A stretch of 7,451 bases of DNA, from contig VAYK01000024.1 in NCBI GenBank assembly GCA_005884985.1, positions 3,622-11,072 of the forward strand, in the 5' to 3' direction. Below are positions 1 to 6,324 of the stretch, one piece after another; the first letter of the stretch is position 1; every line of letters begins with the position of its first letter. The notes below the pieces were generated by a model. The model was not told the origin of the DNA, searched no databases, and saw only the letters and a program-made list of their open reading frames with translations. The stretch comes from Actinomycetota bacterium (lineage in GTDB: Bacteria > Actinomycetota > Thermoleophilia > Solirubrobacterales > 70-9). Made by a program: the position numbers and the translations under genes.

Positions 1-1058
1 TGGCCGGCGAGCCGAGGGTCGTTCCACTGGTCATGCTCGAGCAGCTCGCGCTTCTGGGCACCGAAGGTGAGCCGCTCGCTCCCTCAGGTCCGATCTGGAG
101 CGCGGACGGCGCCGACCCCGCGGCGCCGGACCTCGCCGATCTGCGCGGACAGCCATACCTCCGATACGCCCTCGAGGTGGCGGCCGCTGGAGGTCACAGC
201 GTCCTGATCGTCGGTCCGCCTGGCGCCGGCAAGTCGCTGGCCGCGCGACGGCTGCCGTCGATCATGCCGCCGCTCAGCCGCTCCGAGGCGATGGAGGTTC
301 TACGGATCGCCAGTGTCTGCGGCCGGTCCCCCGGCCCCGACACTCCAACGCGTCCCTTCAGGGCTCCGCACCACACGATCTCCACCGCCGGGCTGGTGGG
401 CGGAGGCTCCCCGCCGCGGCCCGGGGAGGTGACGTTGTCCCACCGCGGGGTGCTGTTCCTGGACGAGCTCGGGGAGTTTTCCCGCGAGGCGCTCGAGGCG
501 CTGCGACAGCCCCTCGAGGAGGGCCGGGTGACGATCGTTCGCGCGCGTCACGCAATCGAGCTCCCGTGCCGCTTCATGCTCGTCGCGGCCTCGAACCCAT
601 GCCCGTGTGGGCGTGGCGAGGAGTCGGGGGAGTGCGACTGCCAGCCGGCGTCGACGCGCCGTTACCGCGCCAAGCTGAGTGGGGCGCTCGCCGACCGGAT
701 CGACATCGCGATCTCGGTGGAGCGCCCCAGCGCCGAGGACATGGGCGCGGCGCCCACGTCCGACTCGGCGAGCGTTCGGGACCGGGTGATCGCGGCGCGC
801 CAGCGCCAGGAGCGCAGGCTTGGAGCCGGACGCTGCAATGCGGATATGAACCTGGCGGAGCTGCGCAGCTCGTGCGGCATGGACGAGAAGGCGGCGGCGA
901 TGCTCGCGAACGGCCACGCCCGGCTCCGCCTCAGCGGAAGGGGGCACGACCGGGTGTTGAGGCTGTCACGCACGATCGCGGACCTCGAGGGGTGCGAGCG
1001 AGTGTCGAGCGACCATGTGGCCCGGGCGCTGACGCTGCGACGGCGAGGCCCCGATTGA
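1..1058 (+). CDS. comM: ComM/YifB-family Mg-chelatase-like AAA+ ATPase, C-terminal part (5' truncated by window edge)
   Basis: The reading frame is open from the left edge (first full codon at 3), so the ATG at 33 is internal and the N-terminal ChlI/Lon-S5-like domain lies outside the window. Visible in order are a Walker A motif GPPGAGKS (nt 213-236), a Walker B motif FLDE (456-467), a four-cysteine cluster made of NPCPCG (594-611) and CDC (633-641), the RYRAKLSG...DRID segment that follows it in this family, and a C-terminal Mg-chelatase-type helical domain. In this family ComM is a hexameric helicase that promotes branch migration during integration of transforming DNA; in non-competent bacteria the role is less clear. 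The stop overlaps the dprA start (TTGA), and the comM-dprA order is common, which supports the call. The cysteine pairs may bind a metal, as inferred for relatives. Family assignment is secure; competence in this organism is not shown. Confidence 0.93.
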   Translation, partial: AGEPRVVPLVMLEQLALLGTEGEPLAPSGPIWSADGADPAAPDLADLRGQPYLRYALEVAAAGGHSVLIVGPPGAGKSLAARRLPSIMPPLSRSEAMEVLRIASVCGRSPGPDTPTRPFRAPHHTISTAGLVGGGSPPRPGEVTLSHRGVLFLDELGEFSREALEALRQPLEEGRVTIVRARHAIELPCRFMLVAASNPCPCGRGEESGECDCQPASTRRYRAKLSGALADRIDIAISVERPSAEDMGAAPTSDSASVRDRVIAARQRQERRLGAGRCNADMNLAELRSSCGMDEKAAAMLANGHARLRLSGRGHDRVLRLSRTIADLEGCERVSSDHVARALTLRRRGPD

Positions 1059-1960
1059 GCGACGAGCGGGCCCGGACCTGGGCCCTCCGTCGAGGCGAGC
1101 CCGGCTATCCCCCCGCCCTCCTCGACCTCGGGACGGACGTGCCGGGCCGGCTCTTCGGCTGCGGCAACCGGACGCTGGTCGGCGGGCTCGAGCTGGGCCA
1201 CACCGTGACCATCGTCGGGTCGCGGCGCCCGAGCTCGTACGGGCTGCGGGTCGCCGAGGACCTCGGCCGGCTGCTAGCGGCAGCCGGGCTGGTGGTGGTC
1301 AGCGGAATGGCTCGGGGGATCGACGCCGCGGCTCATCGCGGCGCACTCGCCGGAGCGGGGGTCACGCTGGCGGTGCTGGGAAGCGGGGCGGACGTCGTCT
1401 ATCCCGCCAGCGAGCGCCGCCTGTATCGCGACATCCTCTCGAGCGGCGCGGTGATCTCCGAGGCTCCGCCGGGCCAACGCCCCGAGCCCGGGGCCTTTCC
1501 GAAGCGAAACAGGATCATGGCGGCCCTCGGGGCGATCACCGTCGTGGTCGAGGCCGCGCAGCCATCCGGCTCCCTGATCACCGCGCGCCAAGCGCTGAAG
1601 CTGCAGCGCGAGGTGGGGGCCGTCCCCGGCCCGGTCACCTCCAGGGTGTCGGAGGGAACCAACGACCTGATCGCCGACGGGGCGGCGCCGATCCGCGGCG
1701 CCCAGGACGTCCTCGACCGGCTCCTCGGCGTCGGGATCGAGGCGATTCGCCGCTGCGGGCCTCCACTGGAGCCGGAGCTGGCCGGCGTGGCCGAGGCGAT
1801 CGAGCTGGGGAGCCGCACCTGCGACGCCGTGGCGGCCGCCTCGGGGATGGTCGCGGATGGCGTCGCGGTCGCCCTGGCCCGCCTCGAGCTGCTTGGCTAC
1901 GTGCAGAGCGACCCGGCGGGTTGCTACTCCCGCACGACGCTGATCCCGCCGGAGAGCTGA
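1055..1960 (+). CDS. dprA: DNA-processing protein DprA (Smf)
   Basis: This 301-residue protein belongs to the DprA/Smf family, which binds incoming single-stranded DNA and loads RecA onto it. The Rossmann-like core shows VTIVGSRRPSSYG (residues 51-63), SGMARGIDAAAH (83-94), the VLGSGADVVYP stretch, FPKRNRIMAAL and SGSLITARQAL. A short C-terminal winged-helix-like segment, usual for the family, follows (about 235-295). I chose the TTG at 1055 because it overlaps the comM stop by four bases, has a GAGG six bases upstream, and gives a natural N terminus (SDERARTWALRRGEPGYPPALL). The frame stays open upstream to 566, but that part only mirrors comM codons. The protein is shorter than many DprA proteins (about 360 residues), mainly because the N-terminal SAM-like region is reduced. 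The usual Asn after the YP motif is replaced (YPASERR). It is probably translationally coupled to comM. Confidence 0.94.
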   Translation: MSDERARTWALRRGEPGYPPALLDLGTDVPGRLFGCGNRTLVGGLELGHTVTIVGSRRPSSYGLRVAEDLGRLLAAAGLVVVSGMARGIDAAAHRGALAGAGVTLAVLGSGADVVYPASERRLYRDILSSGAVISEAPPGQRPEPGAFPKRNRIMAALGAITVVVEAAQPSGSLITARQALKLQREVGAVPGPVTSRVSEGTNDLIADGAAPIRGAQDVLDRLLGVGIEAIRRCGPPLEPELAGVAEAIELGSRTCDAVAAASGMVADGVAVALARLELLGYVQSDPAGCYSRTTLIPPES

Positions 1961-1974
1961 TTTGCCGGGCCGAC

Positions 1975-1980
1975 TACGCT
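1975..1980 (+). promoter_or_regulatory. Candidate -10 box of a leaderless thiD promoter (TACGCT)
   Basis: TACGCT fits the TANNNT -10 consensus of actinobacterial housekeeping sigma factors and ends six bases before the thiD GTG. Transcription would then begin at or very near the start codon. No Shine-Dalgarno precedes that GTG. No convincing -35 is visible. In DNA this GC-rich a TANNNT match is less expected by chance, but six bases alone are weak evidence. Confidence 0.4.
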
Positions 1981-1986
1981 GCTGGC

Positions 1987-2811
1987 GTGTCCCCTGCGCG
2001 TCGCATCCCGGCCTGCCTATCGATCGCCGGCTCGGACTCCGGCGGCGGGGCGGGCATTCAGGCGGACCTGAAGGCGTTTGCGCGCTGCGGCGTGCACGGG
2101 ATGACCGCGATCACGGCGCTCACCGCTCAGAACACGGTGGGCGTCGAGATGGTCACCCCGGTGCCGCCGGCAATGATCGTCGCCCAGGTACGCGCGGTCG
2201 CGGGCGACATCGGCGTCGACGGGGTCAAGGTCGGCATGCTCGGCGACGAGCCGACGATCGGCGCGGTGGTCGAGGGGCTCAGTCTGGTCGGTGACGTGCC
2301 GATCGTGGTGGACCCCGTGATGGTGTCGCAGAGCGGCGCGGTGCTGCTCGACCCGAACGCCAAGGCAGCGCTGATCGAGCGCGTCTTGCCTCTCGCCACC
2401 GTGGTCACGCCCAACCTGCCCGAGGCCCGCGAGCTCGCGGGCCTGGGAACGGGCGCTCGCCCCGAGGAGCTCGCGGAGGCGATCGGCGCACTTGGACCCG
2501 AGGCGGTGATCGTCACTGGCGGGCACTCGGAGGAGGGCGCCGACGTGCTCTTCGACGGCTCCGGAGCGCTGCGCATCGAAGGCCCTCGGTACGGCGAGGG
2601 GGCGTCGCACGGGTCGGGATGCACGCATTCGTCGGCCCTTGCGGCCTTCCTCGCCCGCGGCACCGAGCTTCCCGACGCGGCCCGGTGGGCCCGGGAGATC
2701 GCCGCCGAGGCGGTCGGCAACGGCCTGCGCGAGCTGGGCGCCGGGACGGGCCCCGTAGACGTCTTCGCGCTCGCGAGGGGGGTCCCGCCTCGCGGTCGCG
2801 GCCCGGCCTGA
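1987..2811 (+). CDS. thiD: Hydroxymethylpyrimidine/phosphomethylpyrimidine kinase ThiD
   Basis: ThiD phosphorylates hydroxymethylpyrimidine and its monophosphate to HMP-PP, the pyrimidine half of thiamine, in the cytosol. The 274-residue protein has the family marks of the ribokinase fold: SIAGSDSGGGAGIQAD (residues 12-27), VKVGMLG, VDPVMVSQSG, VTPNLPEA, VTGGH and the anion-hole motif HGSGCT (208-213). Length matches the usual 265-275 residues. The GTG at 1987 is chosen because the conserved region begins only a few residues later and a TANNNT box lies just upstream; the frame opens further back (TTG at 1921), but that part lies inside dprA. It follows dprA by 26 bases. No other thiamine gene and no recognisable TPP riboswitch is present, and such a short gap could not hold one. 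Broad pyridoxine-kinase activity, as in some ThiD relatives, cannot be excluded. Confidence 0.94.
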   Translation: MSPARRIPACLSIAGSDSGGGAGIQADLKAFARCGVHGMTAITALTAQNTVGVEMVTPVPPAMIVAQVRAVAGDIGVDGVKVGMLGDEPTIGAVVEGLSLVGDVPIVVDPVMVSQSGAVLLDPNAKAALIERVLPLATVVTPNLPEARELAGLGTGARPEELAEAIGALGPEAVIVTGGHSEEGADVLFDGSGALRIEGPRYGEGASHGSGCTHSSALAAFLARGTELPDAARWAREIAAEAVGNGLRELGAGTGPVDVFALARGVPPRGRGPA

Positions 2812-2824
2812 GAGCGGCAACGGT

Positions 2825-2847
2825 CCAGTGGCGCGACGGGGCACTGG
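2825..2847 (+). repeat. Perfect inverted repeat CCAGTG-N11-CACTGG over the promoter of the small gene
   Basis: CCAGTG (2825-2830) and CACTGG (2842-2847) are exact reverse complements separated by 11 bases. The right arm touches the CATAAT -10 box and the left arm lies exactly where a -35 element would be with 17-base spacing. This is what an operator for a dimeric regulator could look like. It could also be a weak thiD terminator, but there is no T tract after it. Function is inferred only. Confidence 0.4.
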
Positions 2848-2853
2848 CATAAT
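2848..2853 (+). promoter_or_regulatory. Candidate -10 box CATAAT for the small gene, membrane protein and ilvD
   Basis: CATAAT matches the TATAAT consensus at five of six bases and is an AT-rich island in very GC-rich DNA. Seven bases separate it from the GTG at 2861, which has no Shine-Dalgarno, so the transcript is probably leaderless. No TTGACA-like -35 is seen; that position is occupied by the left arm of an inverted repeat. It is the only promoter-like site I find before ilvD. Confidence 0.55.
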
Positions 2854-2860
2854 CCTGGGC

Positions 2861-3042
2861 GTGAAGTTGGTGCGCATGAAGCCCGGGCAAGGCGACGTGC
2901 TGCTGGCCGAGGGCGATCCCGCGGTCGCTGAGGACGAAGAGCGTACGGCGCGCGCCACGAGGCGACCATGGTGCGCGACTTCTCCGAGATCCCGAAGGAC
3001 ACCGAGCGGGTCGTGTTCTTCCCGCCGGCCGCCGGCGGTTGA
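2861..3042 (+). pseudogene. Small conserved-looking hypothetical gene, apparently frameshifted
   Basis: The N-terminal part reads VKLVRMKPGQGDVLLAEGDP from the GTG at 2861, in the frame that follows the CATAAT box. After about 2940 this frame turns into Arg/Pro/Ser-rich sequence typical of out-of-frame reading. The frame one base back then reads sensibly (AYGARHEATMVRDFSEIPKD, then ERVVFFPPAAGG) and stops at 3040-3042. That stop overlaps the TTG start of the next gene. An in-frame TGA at 2929-2931 closes the second frame upstream. The two halves look like one protein; a loss of 3n+1 bases, or gain of 3n+2, between about 2929 and 2968 would explain the shift. A final hydrophobic run ending in Gly-Gly is, from memory, seen in small actinobacterial proteins of unknown function. 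Alternatives are a separate 24-residue ORF from the ATG at 2968, a programmed -1 shift (no clear slippery site), or a base-calling error. Function unknown. Confidence 0.5.
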
Positions 3043-3599
3043 CGCTCTTATTCGCCACCTCGCTGATCGTGCTCGGCACGCTGACGTTCGTCGGCTTCGG
3101 GCCGGCGCTCGCAGAGCGATGGCGGCGGCGCCAATTGCGCCGAGCGGCGGACCCGCCGCCCTCGGCGTATGACCCCGGTCGCGAGCGTCGCGCCGAGGTG
3201 CGGGCGCGTGAGCTCTTGCGCTCGGTCGTCTCGGCTCAGGAGTATTCGATGTACGCCGAGCTCGGCTTCATCGCGGTAAACGGTGGGAACGGCGAGCGCG
3301 GTTACGCGTATCTGCTCTATCCGCACCGTCCGATCGTCGCCTACGACACACACAGCGGCGACCTCCTGAACGAGTATTGCGTCGCCTTTCCGGATCGCTC
3401 CGAGCCCTCGCCCAGGCAGCGGCTCCCCGACGCAGACGACGTTCTCGCCAAGTGGATGTCGCTGCGGGCCGGGGAGCGCGAGTTGATCTCGGTGGCGAAC
3501 ATGCACGTGCCCGGGCGCCAGGTCGACCCCGGCCAGGTGCGGCGCGATTTGATCCGGTTGCGCGAGTGGCGGGCGCGGCGCGTCGACGCTGTGGCATGA
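3039..3599 (+). CDS. Hypothetical protein with one N-terminal membrane segment
   Basis: I do not recognise a named family. The 186-residue protein begins with a hydrophobic stretch (residues about 2-24, LLFATSLIVLGTLTFVGFGPA) followed by Arg-rich RWRRRQLRR, the usual pattern of a signal anchor with its C-terminal part in the cytosol. A linker rich in Pro, Arg and Glu leads to a compact domain (about 60-150) with Tyr- and Gly-rich stretches such as EYSMYAELGFIAVNGGNGE and GYAYLLYPHRPIVAYD. A charged helix-like tail ends the protein. The TTG start overlaps the preceding stop (TTGA) and the stop overlaps the ilvD start (ATGA), so it is probably translated as part of one operon. Coding bias and the two exact overlaps make it a real gene. 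A link to branched-chain amino acid synthesis is suggested only by position. Confidence 0.8.
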   Translation: MTLLFATSLIVLGTLTFVGFGPALAERWRRRQLRRAADPPPSAYDPGRERRAEVRARELLRSVVSAQEYSMYAELGFIAVNGGNGERGYAYLLYPHRPIVAYDTHSGDLLNEYCVAFPDRSEPSPRQRLPDADDVLAKWMSLRAGERELISVANMHVPGRQVDPGQVRRDLIRLREWRARRVDAVA

Positions 3600-5266
3600 C
3601 CCTCCCGCGCCCCCGCTCGAGCGCGGGCTTCGACGGTCCCGGCCGAGCCGCCGCCCGCGCCTACATGAAGGGGATCGGGTTCGGCGACGACGACCTGAGC
3701 CGGCCGACGGTCGGGATCGCGAACACGTGGATCGAGGCGATGCCCTGCAACTTCCACCTGCGCGAGCTGGCCGCGGCGGTGAAGGAGGGCGTGCGCGAGG
3801 CGGGGGCCACGCCAATGGAGTTCAACTCGATCGCGATCTCGGATGGGATCACGATGGGCACCGAGGGGATGAAGACATCGCTGGTCAGCCGCGAGGTGAT
3901 CGCCGACTCGATCGAACTCACCGTCCGCGGGTATCAGTTCGACGCGGTCGTCGCCCTCTCCGGCTGCGACAAGACGATCCCCGGCGCGGTGATGGCGCTG
4001 ACCCGGCTCGACGTCCCCGCGGTGATGCTCTACGGAGGCTCGATCGCCCCCGGCAGGTGGCGCGGCGGCGACGTCACGATCCAGGACGTGTTCGAGGCGA
4101 TCGGCGCCCACGCGGCCGGCGATCTCACCGACGACGACCTGACCGAGCTCGAGGGGTGCGCCAGCCCCGGCGCCGGGGCCTGTGGGGGCCAGTTCACGGC
4201 CAACACGATGGCCTGCGCGTTCGAGACGATGGGCATCTCGCCGATGGGCTCGGCGATGGTGCCGGCGATGAACGGCGAGAAACACGAAACGGCCCGCGAG
4301 GCTGGACGCCTCGCGGTCCGTGCGCTGGCGGACGACCTCCGCCCGAGCAGGATGATCACGCGCTCCTCGCTCGAGAACGCGATCGCCTGCGTCTGCGCCT
4401 CGGGCGGCTCCACCAACGGCGTCCTGCACCTGCTCGCGGTGGCGCGTGAGGCGGGGATCGAGCTCGACATCGACGACTTCGAGCGGGTCTCGCGCCGCAC
4501 CCCGCTGCTCGCCGACCTGAAGCCGGGGGGGCGCTTCGTCGCCACCGACCTCTACAAGGCGGGCGGCGTCGGCGTGATCGCCAAGCGGCTGGCCGAGGCG
4601 GGCGTGCTCCACGGCGACGCGATGACCGTCACCGGGCGCACCGTCGGCGAGGAGGCCGAGGCCACCGAGGAGACGCCAGGTCAGGTCGTGGTCCGGCCGG
4701 TCGCCGAGCCCCTGAAGCCCGAGGGCGGCTTCGCGATCCTGCGCGGCAACCTGGCGCCCGACGGGTGCGTGGTCAAGCTCGCCGGCACCGAGCGCCTCAC
4801 CCAGACGGGCCCGGCGCGGGTGTTCGAGTCCGAGGAGGACGCCTTCGCGGCGGTCGCCGAGCAGGCGATCAAGCCCGGCGCCGTGGTCGTGATCCGCAAC
4901 GAGGGCCCGGCCGGCGGCCCGGGCATGCGCGAGATGCTACACGTGACGGCGGCGCTCGTCGGCGAAGGGCTGGGGGATCAGGTCGCGCTGCTCACCGACG
5001 GCCGCTTCTCCGGCGCCACTCACGGACTGATGGCGGGCCACGTCGCCCCGGAGGCGGTCCGCGGTGGCCCGATCGCAGCGATCCGCGACGGCGACGAGAT
5101 CAGCTTCGACGTCGAGGCTCGGCGGCTCGACGTCGCTCTAGGGAACGACGAGATCGCCGAGCGCGTCGCCGAGTACCGGCCACCGGAGCCGCACTACAAG
5201 AGCGGTGTGATGGCCAAGTACGCCCGCAGCGTCAGTTCGGCTTCAGAGGGAGCCGTTACGAGTTAG
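3596..5266 (+). CDS. ilvD: Dihydroxyacid dehydratase IlvD
   Basis: IlvD dehydrates 2,3-dihydroxy-isovalerate and 2,3-dihydroxy-3-methylvalerate to the keto acids that become valine, leucine and isoleucine. The 556-residue protein is full length. Family features include MPCN with Cys51, SDGITMG with Asp83, SGCDKTIPG with Cys124 and the Lys126 expected to be carbamylated for Mg binding, GACGGQFTANTM with Cys196, and DGRFSGATHG with the catalytic Ser472. Three cluster cysteines are present, including the first one that E. coli IlvD lacks, so a [2Fe-2S] type enzyme is likely. The ATG at 3596 overlaps the upstream stop (ATGA) and gives the normal N terminus; the frame is open from 3377, but that part lies over the membrane-protein gene. 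It ends five bases before the converging hydrolase gene. Sugar-acid dehydratases are related, but the motifs and length favour IlvD. Confidence 0.96.
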   Translation: MTLPRPRSSAGFDGPGRAAARAYMKGIGFGDDDLSRPTVGIANTWIEAMPCNFHLRELAAAVKEGVREAGATPMEFNSIAISDGITMGTEGMKTSLVSREVIADSIELTVRGYQFDAVVALSGCDKTIPGAVMALTRLDVPAVMLYGGSIAPGRWRGGDVTIQDVFEAIGAHAAGDLTDDDLTELEGCASPGAGACGGQFTANTMACAFETMGISPMGSAMVPAMNGEKHETAREAGRLAVRALADDLRPSRMITRSSLENAIACVCASGGSTNGVLHLLAVAREAGIELDIDDFERVSRRTPLLADLKPGGRFVATDLYKAGGVGVIAKRLAEAGVLHGDAMTVTGRTVGEEAEATEETPGQVVVRPVAEPLKPEGGFAILRGNLAPDGCVVKLAGTERLTQTGPARVFESEEDAFAAVAEQAIKPGAVVVIRNEGPAGGPGMREMLHVTAALVGEGLGDQVALLTDGRFSGATHGLMAGHVAPEAVRGGPIAAIRDGDEISFDVEARRLDVALGNDEIAERVAEYRPPEPHYKSGVMAKYARSVSSASEGAVTS

Positions 5267-5271
5267 CAGGC

Positions 5272-6324
5272 TCACTCGGCCAGGAATGTCTCGAGAACGC
5301 GATTGAACCTTGTTGGTCGCTCGAGCTGCGGCAAGTGGCCGGTGTCGTCGAAGATCACGGTCCGCGAGTTATGCAGGCGCCGCCCGAAGCCGACCGAGTC
5401 GTGCGGGGGCACGACGCGGTCGTTTCGGCCCCAGACGATCAGCGTCGGCACCTCGACCTCGGTGAGCTGATCGAGGATGTCGTAGCCGACCAAGCCCTGG
5501 ACGGCGGGCAGAAAGCCGGGTCTGCCGGCGCCGTTGTGGAACTGTTCGAGCAGCAGCTCGCGGCGCAACAGCTCAGGGTGCTGGAACAGCCCCTTGAAGG
5601 TCGCCCAGCGGACGCGTGGTCGCCGCATGCCGCGCTCCTGGAGCTTCAGCAGGAGTGGCGCCGCGGCCGTCGCCATTCGCGCCACCGTCTCGGCGGGCTG
5701 GCGCCTCAACCGCGCCGAGGAAACCCCGGCGGCGGACACCAGCACCAGCTTCTCGAACCGGTCGGGCTTGGCCGATGCGGCCTCGGCCGAGATGAAGCCG
5801 CCCATCGAGTTTCCAACCAGAGCGCAGTCGCCGACCCCGAGCGCCGCACAGAAGCGGTGCAGCAGGCGCGCGTAGCTCTCGATCGAGATTCGCCACCTGG
5901 GCATCGGGCTGTGCCCGAAGCCCGGGAGGTCGAGCGCGATCACCCGGCGGGCGTTCGAGAAATGGGGGATGTTCTCGAGCCAGTTCTGCCACGAGCCCGA
6001 GAGGCCGTGCACGAACAACACCGTGAGCCTGGTGTCCTTGGTGGACCGCCCCATTTCCACGTAGTTCACCGACGTCGCCTGATCGTCGTCGGGCTGCGGC
6101 CCCCCATCCGGGGGCGGCTCGCCCGGCATCGGCACCTCAGCCCAGTGCAGGTGCGCGCGCCAGTCGATCTTGAGCCACTCCGGGTCCGGGTTGCCGTAGG
6201 GATCCGGGCCCTCGGCTGGCGTCGGGTCCGGAAGCGGGCTGGTTGGAGGCGCGAAGGGAAAGTACTCCTCCCAGAGCTGCCCGACCAGCGTCGTGCTCGG
6301 CGCATCCTGGCCCGGCGTGCCCAC
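5272..6324 (-). CDS. Alpha/beta-fold hydrolase
   Basis: This 350-residue protein has the alpha/beta-hydrolase core: VHGLSGSWQNW (oxyanion region, from 105), LDLPGFGHS (131-139), GNSMGGF with nucleophile Ser173, WGRNDRVVP with Asp302, and DTGHLPQLERP with His330. The triad is complete, so it is probably an active serine hydrolase; substrate is unknown. The first 95 residues are an unusual Pro/Asp-rich extension containing LWEEYFPFAPP and PDPEWLKIDWRAHLHW, whose aromatic pattern argues that it is really translated. I chose the GTG at 6324 because it includes this segment and sits exactly where a stop/start overlap with the upstream gene is expected. ATGs at 6129 (residue 66) and 6054 (residue 91) are later choices an automatic caller may prefer. 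The frame is open upstream to 7305 but only as a shadow of the cyclo-ligase gene. It is probably cotranscribed with and translationally coupled to that gene. Confidence 0.87.
   Translation of the reverse strand: MGTPGQDAPSTTLVGQLWEEYFPFAPPTSPLPDPTPAEGPDPYGNPDPEWLKIDWRAHLHWAEVPMPGEPPPDGGPQPDDDQATSVNYVEMGRSTKDTRLTVLFVHGLSGSWQNWLENIPHFSNARRVIALDLPGFGHSPMPRWRISIESYARLLHRFCAALGVGDCALVGNSMGGFISAEAASAKPDRFEKLVLVSAAGVSSARLRRQPAETVARMATAAAPLLLKLQERGMRRPRVRWATFKGLFQHPELLRRELLLEQFHNGAGRPGFLPAVQGLVGYDILDQLTEVEVPTLIVWGRNDRVVPPHDSVGFGRRLHNSRTVIFDDTGHLPQLERPTRFNRVLETFLAE

Noticed and set aside
566..1054. Possible 160-residue N-terminal extension of DprA in the same open frame
   Set aside because: It overlies the cysteine cluster and C-terminal domain of comM, is Arg/Gly/Pro-rich as expected of shadow translation, and the TTGA start at 1055 gives a normal DprA.
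1921..1986. Upstream TTG start for ThiD
   Set aside because: It would overlap dprA by 40 bases and add residues unlike ThiD; the GTG at 1987 has a -10 box just upstream and gives the normal length.
3341..4612. Long antisense ORF (about 423 residues) opposite ilvD
   Set aside because: Its translation is low-complexity Arg/Ala/His/Asp sequence, the usual mirror of a GC-rich gene; ilvD motifs on the + strand are unambiguous.
5250..5273. GAGCC...GGCTC inverted repeat across the ilvD/hydrolase stop codons as a bidirectional terminator
   Set aside because: The stem is only five base pairs with a 14-base loop and no T tract on either side.
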